A DNA stretch of 64,000 nt from Serratia sp. M24T3. Its GTDB lineage: Bacteria > Pseudomonadota > Gammaproteobacteria > Enterobacterales > Enterobacteriaceae. This document shows, piece after piece, positions 49,799 to 58,199 of the stretch. The stretch covers positions 345,106-409,105 of the forward strand of contig NZ_AJHJ01000001.1 in the NCBI RefSeq assembly GCF_000257645.1. The letters run 5' to 3'. The translations under genes and the position numbers were made by a program. How positions within the stretch are numbered: position 1 is the stretch's first letter; every line of letters begins with the position of its first letter. The notes beneath the pieces are model-generated. The model made no database searches and had not been told where the DNA came from. It saw only the letters and a list, made by a program, of their open reading frames with translations.

Positions 49799-50683
49799 TT
49801 AGAGTTTGCGCAACGAATTCTGGCGCAGTGAGGAAGGGGCAATACCACGCAATGACTTATAACGATTACTGAAATGACTCGGGGAACTGAATCCGCAGTC
49901 CAGCGCGATGGTCGTAATATCTAACTGGGTATTACGCAACAAACTTTCGGCGCGGATCAACCGCGCATTCATTACATACTGATGCGGTGCGACGCCCATT
50001 GATTGTTTGAACATGCGAGCAAAATGATATTCGCTAAGGCCTGCGATATCAGCCAGTTCTGACAGTTGCAACGAGGAGCCAAGATGGCCGTGAATATACT
50101 CCTTAACGCGATTTAGCACTGAAGGTGACAGGCCTCCGCGCACGGTTGGCAGCGCCCACTGCAGATGGGTATAACTGCGGGCAAGATGGGTTACCAGCAG
50201 ATTGGTGGCGGTGCTCAGCATCAGCTGATTGCTGTTTTCCTGCCACTGACAACTCAATAAAAAGTGTCGATAAAGCTGGGTTATTTGCTGATCTTCGCTG
50301 AAAACATGCTCGTCTACGAGAATATTCGCCGGACTGCGATCCCAGGTTTGTTCAATCACATTACGCAAATGATCATCAGTGAAATACATATGTACAAACG
50401 ATAGATCACCGCGCACGTCCCAACTCGAAACGTTATGTTTCGGCATCAGACAAAACCGATCCGGGCCGCCGCCATTTTGCCAGCCAGAGCGCGTTTTGTG
50501 ATAGCACTCATAGCCGTCCGCAATGTATAAACTCAGCGTGTGGTGATCAGGATCCTCCTGAGTAACGCAGTCATTTTTATTCGACCAGGCAGCCAACTGT
50601 ATGCCAGACCCTAAATGCACGGTGTCGTGCAGGGTGGCATGATGCTTGGTCAGCGTTTCGAACGACTGATAGCGGCGTGGCAT
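49799..50683 (-). CDS. AraC-family transcriptional regulator
   Basis: A 294-residue regulator with a cupin-like N-terminal sensing domain (about 1-150) and a C-terminal double helix-turn-helix (about 195-290; LQLSELADIAGLSEYHFARMFK then ITTIALDCGFSSPSHFSNRYK). It diverges from an EamA transporter gene; three ACCGC repeats 20 bp apart lie between them, so the transporter is the likely target. The inducer is unknown. Confidence 0.9.
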   Translation of the reverse strand: MPRRYQSFETLTKHHATLHDTVHLGSGIQLAAWSNKNDCVTQEDPDHHTLSLYIADGYECYHKTRSGWQNGGGPDRFCLMPKHNVSSWDVRGDLSFVHMYFTDDHLRNVIEQTWDRSPANILVDEHVFSEDQQITQLYRHFLLSCQWQENSNQLMLSTATNLLVTHLARSYTHLQWALPTVRGGLSPSVLNRVKEYIHGHLGSSLQLSELADIAGLSEYHFARMFKQSMGVAPHQYVMNARLIRAESLLRNTQLDITTIALDCGFSSPSHFSNRYKSLRGIAPSSLRQNSLRKL

Positions 50684-50749
50684 AGTCTGACTCCCTGGTG
50701 AATGAATAGCGTTAGTTTACTGTTTTGGCAGGGTCGAGCGCGAGCATTG

Positions 50750-50796
50750 ACCGCCTTTTTAGAAAATAAACCGCAAGAATATGCAACTGACCGCAA
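50750..50796. promoter_or_regulatory. Three ACCGC direct repeats with exact 20-bp period
   Basis: ACCGC occurs at 50750, 50770 and 50790 (last two extended to ACCGCAA). The period places each copy on nearly the same face of the DNA. AraC-family proteins bind pairs of direct half-sites about 21 bp apart, so this fits an operator for the divergent AraC-type regulator, 75-120 bp upstream of the EamA start. Confidence 0.6.
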
Positions 50797-50869
50797 TCAC
50801 AGAAAGGCAACTGTCATTGCCTGAAAGGATAATCAACGAAAATTATTTCTCTTCAGGCCGGATAACTCT

Positions 50870-51778
50870 ATGAATGCGCTGCTGTATATTTCCGTAATAT
50901 TGATTTGGGGCACCACCTGGTTTGCCATCTATCTTCAACAAGGTGTCGTGCCGGTCACCGTTTCTATTTTTTACCGTTTTTTAATGGCCGCAGCGGTATT
51001 AATGATTTTTCTGCTGGTCACGCGTCGTTTACGTAAAATTGCGATTAAAGATCATCTTTTTTGTGTCGCACAGGGGTGCTGTGTTTTTGCCTTTAATTTT
51101 TACTGTTTTTATCACGCGGCAGCCTATATAAGCAGTGGCCTGGAATCAGTTATTTTCTCAATGGCGGTATTGTTTAATGCCTTCAATGGCATGCTTTTCT
51201 TCCGCCAAAAAATGTCACCCGCGCTGATCCCGGCCACTATTTTGGGGTTGGTCGGCATTGTGATGTTGTTCTGGCATGACCTTAGCGCGGCACACATTGC
51301 CCCGGAGCTGCTTAAAGGCATTGGCCTCAGCATGCTCGGCACTTACGGGTTTTCTCTGGGCAATATGATCAGTACCAGACACAAAAAACATGGGTTGGAT
51401 ATGCTCAGTACCAATGCTTACGCCATGAGTTACGGCGCCGCAGTAATGTTGCTGCTAAGTCTGGCTCAGGGAGATTCTTTTGCCGTTCACTTGACTGCAA
51501 GCTACACCGGATCGCTGGTCTATCTGGCGGTATTTGGTTCTGTAGTCGCATTTGGTTTTTATTTCACACTCGTGGCCCGCATCGGAGCCAGTCAGGCGGC
51601 CTACAGTACGCTGCTATTCCCGCTGGTTGCCTTGACTGTATCCACCTTCTATGAAGGTTATCAATGGCATACCAATGCGGTTATTGGTCTGGCGTTGATT
51701 CTGCTGGGTAATCTGGTGATGTTCTACCGTCCGCGCTGGCTTAGTGAAAGAATGAAAACCAGGCCCGTGCTGAGCTAG
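50870..51778 (+). CDS. EamA/DMT-family transporter
   Basis: A 302-residue drug/metabolite transporter with ten hydrophobic helices arranged as two EamA repeats (about 3-140 and 150-290). It opens LLYISVILIWGTTWFAIYLQ, a typical EamA start. Members export amino acids, purines or drugs; the substrate is unknown. It diverges from an AraC-type regulator and converges with a LysR gene only 3 bp from its stop, with no obvious terminator between. Confidence 0.9.
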   Translation: MNALLYISVILIWGTTWFAIYLQQGVVPVTVSIFYRFLMAAAVLMIFLLVTRRLRKIAIKDHLFCVAQGCCVFAFNFYCFYHAAAYISSGLESVIFSMAVLFNAFNGMLFFRQKMSPALIPATILGLVGIVMLFWHDLSAAHIAPELLKGIGLSMLGTYGFSLGNMISTRHKKHGLDMLSTNAYAMSYGAAVMLLLSLAQGDSFAVHLTASYTGSLVYLAVFGSVVAFGFYFTLVARIGASQAAYSTLLFPLVALTVSTFYEGYQWHTNAVIGLALILLGNLVMFYRPRWLSERMKTRPVLS

Positions 51779-51781
51779 CCA

Positions 51782-52747
51782 TCATTGCCCACCGGCTTCG
51801 CTTTGCCAGTCGAAGCCGGAAAAAATCTCACTGATAATCTGCTTCATCTTTACCACCGCCGGATCGCGCAACGCATCGCGTCGCCAGCCAAGATTAACCG
51901 AATAGGCAGGCATAGATACTGGCGGAAAGAGTAATTTCAAGGGGTGGAACGCCGCTAATGTTCTGGCTGCATGCAGAGGGATTGTTGCCAGCGCGTCACT
52001 GCCCAGCAATAAATACGGCAATGCTGCAAAATGGGTGGTCGAAGCCCTGATAGAACGCTTTAAACCCTGTGGAATCAACACTTCATCTACCATACCGATA
52101 AAGCCACCCGATGAGATCAGCAAATGCTGGCGGCGCAAAAAAGCCTGTAGACTCAGATGATTATTGTTATCGATTTCTCCGGCCATCAGCGGTTGGCGAG
52201 AGTCGATTAAACAGGCATAGCGACCTTCCCCCAGAGTTTCACTGCCCACCGCCGCCGAGGTAAATCCCCCTGAGGCAATGGCTAAATCTACCTCTCGATT
52301 CATCAGCATCTCACCGACGATACGACTGTGCGTTTGGCGAAACACAATGCGCAAGCCGGGCATTTCCTGCTCCAGGCGGTCAATTAACTGCCTGCCCAAC
52401 GCCAGTTCGAAATCGTCTGAAAGGCCTAGAGACAGGGAACGTCCGGCATAACCGGCACGCACGCCCGATACCAGTTGCAGACTTTGCCGGCACTTATCGA
52501 GCGCCTCACTGACCAGCGGTTTTAGCTCATTGGCGCGCAGCGTCGGGGCTAATCCACGTCCGGTACGGACAAAAAGATGGTCGTCATACAGACGGCGTAA
52601 TCGTCCGAGCGCGGCGCTCACCGCTGACTGGGTCAGTCCGAGACGCACAGCTGCACGGCTGGCACTGCCCTCTTCATGCAAAGCTTCGAGCACTTTCAGC
52701 AGATTGAGATCGATAGCCTCGATATTAATTTTATCAATATCAGTCAT
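51782..52747 (-). CDS. LysR-type regulator divergent from nitrilase
   Basis: A 321-residue LysR-family protein. The helix-turn-helix spans residues about 8-68 (IDLNLLKVLEALHEEGSASR, then LTQSAVSAALGRLRRLYDD); the layout resembles NodD/LeuO/NahR-type members. The start at 52747 (MTDIDKINIEAIDLN) is favoured because extension to 52798 would run across the nitrilase promoter. The 74-bp divergent gap with the nitrilase gene suggests direct control of nitrilase by this protein. Confidence 0.88.
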   Translation of the reverse strand: MTDIDKINIEAIDLNLLKVLEALHEEGSASRAAVRLGLTQSAVSAALGRLRRLYDDHLFVRTGRGLAPTLRANELKPLVSEALDKCRQSLQLVSGVRAGYAGRSLSLGLSDDFELALGRQLIDRLEQEMPGLRIVFRQTHSRIVGEMLMNREVDLAIASGGFTSAAVGSETLGEGRYACLIDSRQPLMAGEIDNNNHLSLQAFLRRQHLLISSGGFIGMVDEVLIPQGLKRSIRASTTHFAALPYLLLGSDALATIPLHAARTLAAFHPLKLLFPPVSMPAYSVNLGWRRDALRDPAVVKMKQIISEIFSGFDWQSEAGGQ

Positions 52748-52821
52748 AAATGAATCGGCATAGATTAATGTCAGGAATTGAGCAGAATAGAAATTCATCC
52801 TCTTCGAGTCGAGATAATTTT

Positions 52822-53748
52822 ATGCCTGCTTCAATTATTGCTGCCCTGCAAATTGGTTCCTCTCCGGCAGGAAAAGCCGCGACGCTGGAAGAAATTCTGT
52901 CTTATGAACAACAAATTATCAATTCTGGTGCCAGTCTGGTGGTGATGCCCGAAGCCCTGCTCGGAGGTTATCCGAAAGGTGAAATCTTTGGTACTCGACT
53001 GGGTTATCGCCTTCCGGAAGGCCGTGAGGATTTTACACGCTATTTTCATAATGCCGTCGACGTACCCGGTGCAGAAACAGAGGCGCTGGCAGAATTATCT
53101 ACTCGAACGCAAGCCAGCCTGGTGATTGGCGTGATTGAACGCAGCGGCTCAACACTCTACTGCTCTTCGTTATTTATTGAACCCGGTAAAGGCGTGGTCG
53201 CCAAACATCGCAAACTGATGCCAACAGGAACTGAAAGACTGATTTGGGGCCAGGGCGACGGATCTACTTTGCCGGTTGTTGACGCCAAGGTGGGCCGCCT
53301 CGGCAGCGCTATTTGCTGGGAAAATCATATGCCGCTGCTGCGCATGGCGATGTACGGCAAAGGCGTTGAGGTGTGGTGTGCGCCGACAGTAGATGAGCGT
53401 GATATTTGGCAATGCTCGATGCGCCATATCGCTCACGAAGGGCGAATGTTTGTCGTCGGCGCCTGCCAGTTTCAGTCCTCGCCGGCTCAGCTTGGCATCA
53501 AGGTTAAACACTGGGACGACCAACGCCCGTTGATCAACGGTGGCTCGGTGATTGTCGGCCCGCTGGGCGATGTGCTGGCGGGTCCATTTAAAGGCGAATC
53601 AGGGCTACTGACTGCCGAGATCAACACCGATGATTTGGTTGGCGCGCGCTACGATTTCGACCCGGTTGGTCACTATTCTCGCCCCGATATTTTCAGTCTT
53701 GAGGTTGATCAACGAGCAAAAAAGAACCTGCGCTATATTGAGGATTAA
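52822..53748 (+). CDS. Nitrilase (true nitrilase branch)
   Basis: A 308-residue carbon-nitrogen hydrolase that should convert a nitrile to a carboxylate and ammonia. The Glu-Lys-Cys triad is complete: Glu44 ([11 protein letters not shown]), Lys131 ([11 protein letters not shown]) and Cys165 ([13 protein letters not shown]). The CWEN motif after the cysteine is typical of branch 1 nitrilases, such as arylacetonitrilases and aliphatic nitrilases. The ATG at 52822 gives the normal N-terminus; the upstream in-frame ATG at 52750 overlaps the promoter. It diverges from a LysR regulator and converges with an SDR gene. Confidence 0.9.
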   Translation: MPASIIAALQIGSSPAGKAATLEEILSYEQQIINSGASLVVMPEALLGGYPKGEIFGTRLGYRLPEGREDFTRYFHNAVDVPGAETEALAELSTRTQASLVIGVIERSGSTLYCSSLFIEPGKGVVAKHRKLMPTGTERLIWGQGDGSTLPVVDAKVGRLGSAICWENHMPLLRMAMYGKGVEVWCAPTVDERDIWQCSMRHIAHEGRMFVVGACQFQSSPAQLGIKVKHWDDQRPLINGGSVIVGPLGDVLAGPFKGESGLLTAEINTDDLVGARYDFDPVGHYSRPDIFSLEVDQRAKKNLRYIED

Positions 53749-53786
53749 AAAAGATATCCCCAGAGAGAGTATCTACAGACTGGCGG

Positions 53787-54533
53787 CTAGATTATACCGC
53801 CGTTAACTTTGATCGTCTGTCCATTGACCCATGCGCCATCGGGGCCAGCCAGGAAGGCCACGCTGGCGGCAATGTCCTGCGGCTGACCGAGGCGCTCGAG
53901 CGGCGCAAGTTTGGCGATATGCTCCACCAGCTGCGGTGATTTTCCGTCCAGAAACAGTTCAGTTGCCGTCGGTCCGGGAGCTATCACATTAACGGTAATT
54001 TCCCGGCCACGAAGCTCTTTGGTCAACACTTTGCTCATCGCCTCTACTGCTGCTTTGGTCGCGGCATAGACGCCATACGTCGGCTGGTACAAACCGACTA
54101 CGCTGGAAGAAAAGTTAATGACTCGACCGCCGTGGCGCAGGCGTTTTGCCGCTTCTCGCAGGGTATTAAAGGTGCCTTTCAGATTAATGTCGATCAGCCG
54201 GTCGAAAGCCGAATCATCAAAGTCGGCAATCGAGGAAAGTGACATGATCCCGGCGTTGTTGACTAACACATCAATGCCACCAAAGGCCTGCTCGGCGCTG
54301 TCGAACATTTTACGCACCGCAGCAGCATCGCTGACATCCGCCTGCGCGCTAATCGCCTTTCCGCCTGCCCAAACAATTTTCTGCACCAAAGCTTCAGCCT
54401 CCGCCGCACCGCGAGCGTAATTAACAATCACGTTAAAACCGTCTGCGGCCAGACGTTGCGCTATCGCTGCGCCGATACCGCGTGATGCGCCGGTTATTAA
54501 CGCGACTTTATTTTCTGCGTGTTGAATGGTCAT
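53787..54533 (-). CDS. Classical short-chain dehydrogenase/reductase
   Basis: A 248-residue NAD(P)-dependent oxidoreductase. It has the Rossmann motif TGASRGIGAAIAQRL (about 14-28), the NNAGI block near 91, and the catalytic Ser-Tyr-Lys set with YAATK near 157. It resembles 3-oxoacyl-ACP reductase-like general SDRs; substrate is unknown. It converges with the nitrilase gene and diverges from a LysR gene; a T-N11-A palindrome between them suggests that LysR protein controls it. Confidence 0.88.
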   Translation of the reverse strand: MTIQHAENKVALITGASRGIGAAIAQRLAADGFNVIVNYARGAAEAEALVQKIVWAGGKAISAQADVSDAAAVRKMFDSAEQAFGGIDVLVNNAGIMSLSSIADFDDSAFDRLIDINLKGTFNTLREAAKRLRHGGRVINFSSSVVGLYQPTYGVYAATKAAVEAMSKVLTKELRGREITVNVIAPGPTATELFLDGKSPQLVEHIAKLAPLERLGQPQDIAASVAFLAGPDGAWVNGQTIKVNGGII

Positions 54534-54610
54534 AATGTTTTTCCTCTAGCCGCTATTGGATAAAGCCAGGCTTGCTGGCCGGTGAACAAATCATGCACTA
54601 TGAACTACGG

Positions 54611-54631
54611 CGAATAATCCCCCAATATTCG
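54611..54631. promoter_or_regulatory. LysR operator between SDR and LysR genes
   Basis: Inverted repeat CGAATA (54611-54616) / TATTCG (54626-54631) with a 9-bp spacer, containing an exact T-N11-A box centred on the symmetry axis. It lies in the 139-bp divergent gap, about 40 bp upstream of the LysR start. Confidence 0.7.
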
Positions 54632-54672
54632 TTTTCACTATCCGAAAATAATGAACAATAAAGGCCATACTG

Positions 54673-55575
54673 ATGGATAAACTCGACAGCATGCGGCTGT
54701 TCACCCGAGTCGTTGAGTTGCGAAGCTTTACTCAGGCGGCAGAGGGTTTGGATTTAAAGCGATCGACAGTGACCGATGCGATTAAACAGTTGGAAACTCG
54801 CCTGAAGGTCCGCTTGCTGCAACGAACGACCCGCCACGTGAGCCCAACCCTGGATGGCGAAGCCTATTACCAGCGTTGCCTGCGTATTCTGGCCGATGTC
54901 GAAGACGCTGAAATGGCCTTTGCCGATGCTAAACCCAAGGGGCTGCTGCGTATTGATGTCAATCCCGCACTGGCCCGTCATTTTGTTTTCCCCGGGCTAA
55001 CAGATTTTTTAGCGCTGTATCCAGATATTGAAATGGCAGTCAGTGAGGGCGACAGGCTGGTAGATTTGGTACGCGAAGGCATCGACTGCGTGATCCGGGT
55101 GGGTGAGCCAAAAGACAGTGATATGGTAGCCCGACCGCTTGGCCGTTTTCAGGAAGTGACCTGTGCTAGTCCGCAATATCTTGAAAAATTTGGTTTTCCG
55201 CAGGATTTGGCATCGTTGCAGCAACATAAAATGGTGGGTTTCCGTTCAAGCGCCTCAGGCAATATTCTGCCGTTGAGCTTTTATATTGAAGGAAAAGAAA
55301 AAGTTATCAGCCTGCTGACCAGTATTTCCGTTAGTGGTTCTGAAAGTTTGAAAGAAGCGGCGCGGCGAGGATTAGGCATTATTCAGGTTCCACATTACGG
55401 CGTGGAGGCCGATCTGGCACAAGGTCTTTTAGTGCATATTTTGCCGCAATTCCCCGCAGGTTCGCTGCAAGTTTCAGTGCTGTATCCGCAGAATCGCCAA
55501 CTTTCTCCACGCGTACGCGTATTCATCGACTGGATGATTAAAGAGTTTGCCAGGCTTAATACTTATCCTGCCTAA
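54673..55575 (+). CDS. LysR-type regulator divergent from the SDR gene
   Basis: A 300-residue LysR-family protein of the CrgA/DsdC-like single-SDR-linked subgroup. It begins MDKLDSMRLFTRVVELRSFT with the recognition helix near TVTDAIKQLETRL, followed by an effector domain. It diverges from the SDR at 53.8-54.5 kb, a common pairing, and lies 199 bp before the tandem nitrilase gene. A hairpin CCTGCT / AGCAGG (55578-55598) follows its stop. Confidence 0.88.
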   Translation: MDKLDSMRLFTRVVELRSFTQAAEGLDLKRSTVTDAIKQLETRLKVRLLQRTTRHVSPTLDGEAYYQRCLRILADVEDAEMAFADAKPKGLLRIDVNPALARHFVFPGLTDFLALYPDIEMAVSEGDRLVDLVREGIDCVIRVGEPKDSDMVARPLGRFQEVTCASPQYLEKFGFPQDLASLQQHKMVGFRSSASGNILPLSFYIEGKEKVISLLTSISVSGSESLKEAARRGLGIIQVPHYGVEADLAQGLLVHILPQFPAGSLQVSVLYPQNRQLSPRVRVFIDWMIKEFARLNTYPA

Positions 55576-55774
55576 AGCCTGCTCTGTTTTGAAGCAGGTT
55601 GCTCTTGGCTGAACGCGTTGACTGGCGCCTTATCTTGAAAAACACTTTATATTCATAGAGTTAAACGTACTCTTTTGTTTGGCATCACAATTGCTTAATT
55701 CTCCGCATGGCTAATTCATTAGATATCAATTCATTATCGACATGAAACCCACTGCCCCATGCTGGAGATCAACC

Positions 55775-57493
55775 ATGACATTGAACGTTGCTGCGATACA
55801 GTTCGAACCTAAGATGTTTCGCCAGGAAGAGAACATCGCGGCTCTGCTGAAACTTTGCGAGCAGGCCGCCGAACAAGGCGCGAAACTGCTGGTGATGCCT
55901 GAGATGGCGGTCAGCGGTTATTGCTGGCAAAGCCGCGAAGAGGTCGCTCCCTATGTAGACACCATTCCTGGCGCGACGACGCGGCGCTTTGCCGAGCTGG
56001 CGGCGCGTCACCAGTGTTATTTGGTGGTTGGCATGCCCGAGGTCGATGCCACCACTCATCTCTATTACAACTCGGCGGTGCTGATTGGGCCTGAAGGGGT
56101 AATAGGCACCCACCGCAAAACGCATCCGTATATTTCAGAGCCGAAATGGGCAGCCAATGGCGATAAAGGACATGCGGTATTCGACACGCCAGTCGGCAGA
56201 ATCGCAATGCTTATTTGCATGGATATCCACTTTGTTGAAACTGCTCGTTTGGCCGGAGTGCAGAATGCCGAAATTATCTGCCATATCAGCAACTGGCTGG
56301 CAGAGCGAACTCCGGCGCCTTACTGGATCAATCGCGCCTGGGAAAATGACTGTTATCTCGTTGAAAGCAATCGCTGGGGGCTGGAGCGAGGCGTGCAGTT
56401 TAGCGGCGGTAGTTGCATCATTAATCCTGACGGCAGCGTGCAGTCCAGCATAGACAGTGGCAATGGTGTGGTGAGAGGCGAAATTCTGCTACAGCGAGGA
56501 GAAAAAGCCTCGCGCGTGACTCAGCGACGTCCAGAAACCTATCTGGAACTGATGAACGACAGCTTTACCTGGAATCCGCTGGACTTCTTCGGCCTTTATC
56601 AGCGCTCGCCATTGCCTGTAGGAAAACAGTCAACCGTGTCGGTTGGCCAGTTTCAACCGCTGAATGACGTGCAGAGTAATCTTCTTGAAATCAGACGATT
56701 AGCGACTGCTGCGCGACAAAATGGCAGCGAACTGATGGTATTTCCCGAGCTGTCACTGACCGGCGCATTCCAGCATGCCGATCAGGCTTTGCATTTAGAT
56801 GGCGCGGAATTAGCGGCAGTGACAAAGCTGGCAATCACTCTGCAAATGACGTTGGTAATCGGGATAATCGAGGCGGCCAAAGGCAATCTTTACAACACGG
56901 CCGTTGCCATTGGCCCTGCTGGTTTGCTTGGCAGTTATCGAAAGATCCATTTAAATCAACAGGAAAGGACATGGGCGACAGCCGGGGATCATTGGGCCAC
57001 TGTCGATCTTCCCTGTGGCAGAATGGGATTATTGATCGGCGAGGATCTTGTCTTCCCCGAATCCGGCCGCATTCTGGCCTTGCGCGGCTGCGACATTATC
57101 GCTTGCCCGGCGGCGCTTGCAGGCCCGACGCCGGGAGCGCACGCGGGCAGCATCAGCCCGCAAAACTACCCGATCCCAACCGGGCCTGACGCCTACCATT
57201 GGCTATTGCCGCGCGTTCGTGCCGGCGAAAACAACTGTTATCTGGCTTACGCCAATGTCTATGAAGAAGGTAAATATCAGGGGCTAAGCGGGATATTTGG
57301 CCCAGACACCTTTGCCTTTCCTCGCCACGAAAGTCTGTTGGTGGAATCACAGGGTGATATTTCTTTAACTGTCGATACCTGTAATCTCGATACGCCTTAT
57401 CCAACCAACGTGGTGCGACGCAAAGACCTGGTATTAATGCGCCAGACTCACGGTTATTTGCCGCTGATTGCCAGCTTGCCGAGCACGCAATAA
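55775..57493 (+). CDS. Tandem two-domain nitrilase-superfamily protein with inactive second domain
   Basis: A 572-residue protein made of two carbon-nitrogen hydrolase domains. Domain 1 (about 1-265) has a full triad: Glu43 (MPEMAVSGY), Lys115 (THRKTHPY) and Cys148 (LICMDIHF), pointing to an amidase or carbamoylase. Domain 2 (about 285-555) keeps Glu325 (FPELSLTG) and Lys390 (YRKIHL) at matching spacing, but Gly422 replaces cysteine (LLIGEDLVFPE; codon GGC at 57038-57040). That domain should not hydrolyse by the normal mechanism and may be structural or a binding module. The ATG at 55775 has GGAGA upstream. It follows the nitrilase/LysR/SDR cluster. The substrate is unknown. Confidence 0.85.
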   Translation: MTLNVAAIQFEPKMFRQEENIAALLKLCEQAAEQGAKLLVMPEMAVSGYCWQSREEVAPYVDTIPGATTRRFAELAARHQCYLVVGMPEVDATTHLYYNSAVLIGPEGVIGTHRKTHPYISEPKWAANGDKGHAVFDTPVGRIAMLICMDIHFVETARLAGVQNAEIICHISNWLAERTPAPYWINRAWENDCYLVESNRWGLERGVQFSGGSCIINPDGSVQSSIDSGNGVVRGEILLQRGEKASRVTQRRPETYLELMNDSFTWNPLDFFGLYQRSPLPVGKQSTVSVGQFQPLNDVQSNLLEIRRLATAARQNGSELMVFPELSLTGAFQHADQALHLDGAELAAVTKLAITLQMTLVIGIIEAAKGNLYNTAVAIGPAGLLGSYRKIHLNQQERTWATAGDHWATVDLPCGRMGLLIGEDLVFPESGRILALRGCDIIACPAALAGPTPGAHAGSISPQNYPIPTGPDAYHWLLPRVRAGENNCYLAYANVYEEGKYQGLSGIFGPDTFAFPRHESLLVESQGDISLTVDTCNLDTPYPTNVVRRKDLVLMRQTHGYLPLIASLPSTQ

Positions 57494-57562
57494 ACGAAAA
57501 TAGGTTCACGATAAATTGGCAGATTCTGCCAGATTGCTTAATCTTTCTTTATAGAGTTATTT

Positions 57563-58144
57563 ATGCGCAAGCTGACCTTATTTCAAGACGCGATATCACG
57601 CGGCACGATGCTTTTTATAGGCAGTTCTTTACGAGAGAAAAAAGGAATGGCATCAACCTCTTCATCTATTTATCTACATATTGGCAGTGAAGAAACGCAG
57701 GTTCTTATTGATGGTGACCTACAATTGCTTACGTTGGGTTCACAGCTGACTTCGCTGGGATATTTTCGCCATCAGCCGCCAACGCCAGATGAAATGGAAA
57801 ACGCGATTATGATGGTGGAAGATGAAGTGTATCGTCTGCGTCATGACATATTACCGGGTGCGACATTATACAGTGAAGACAATAATATCCGTGCCATTGC
57901 ACGCCTTTCGGGCGTAGCTGAAAATGAGCAGATGACCCTTTCCCTCGATGCAGTAGAACGAACCTTTGACCGTCTGGCATTGGTCATTAACGGTCGGCCA
58001 GCCAGCTTTGAAGGCATTCCCGATGGCAACGACTTTGCTGCTACGCTGCTGATTCTCAGAGAGTTTATGCATCATTTGCAGTTTAGTGAGATAGTCATAA
58101 AAGGGGCTAAGTTTGAAATTCAGGGCCAACATTCAACTAACTGA
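57563..58144 (+). CDS. Conserved-looking protein of unknown function
   Basis: A 193-residue soluble protein that I do not recognise. It has no signal peptide or membrane segment. A stretch starting SSIYLHIGSEETQVLIDGD, then a central acidic helix-like part (DEMENAIMMVEDEVYRLRHD), gives a mixed alpha/beta look. An internal ATG at 57647 (MASTSSSIYLHIG) with AGGA close upstream may be the real start, giving 165 residues. It lies 69 bp after the tandem nitrilase in the same direction, so cotranscription is possible. It converges on the ZapE-like gene 55 bp away. Confidence 0.6.
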   Translation: MRKLTLFQDAISRGTMLFIGSSLREKKGMASTSSSIYLHIGSEETQVLIDGDLQLLTLGSQLTSLGYFRHQPPTPDEMENAIMMVEDEVYRLRHDILPGATLYSEDNNIRAIARLSGVAENEQMTLSLDAVERTFDRLALVINGRPASFEGIPDGNDFAATLLILREFMHHLQFSEIVIKGAKFEIQGQHSTN

Positions 58145-58199
58145 AAGCCGCCCCATTTTCACCAGCAGAGAGAAATTTTTGATTCCTGGAAATCAGAGG

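Noticed and set aside
52748..52821. GAATT-N12-AATTC repeat as the LysR operator in front of the nitrilase
   Set aside because: The symmetry axis does not give a T-N11-A box and the match is short; kept out of the feature list.
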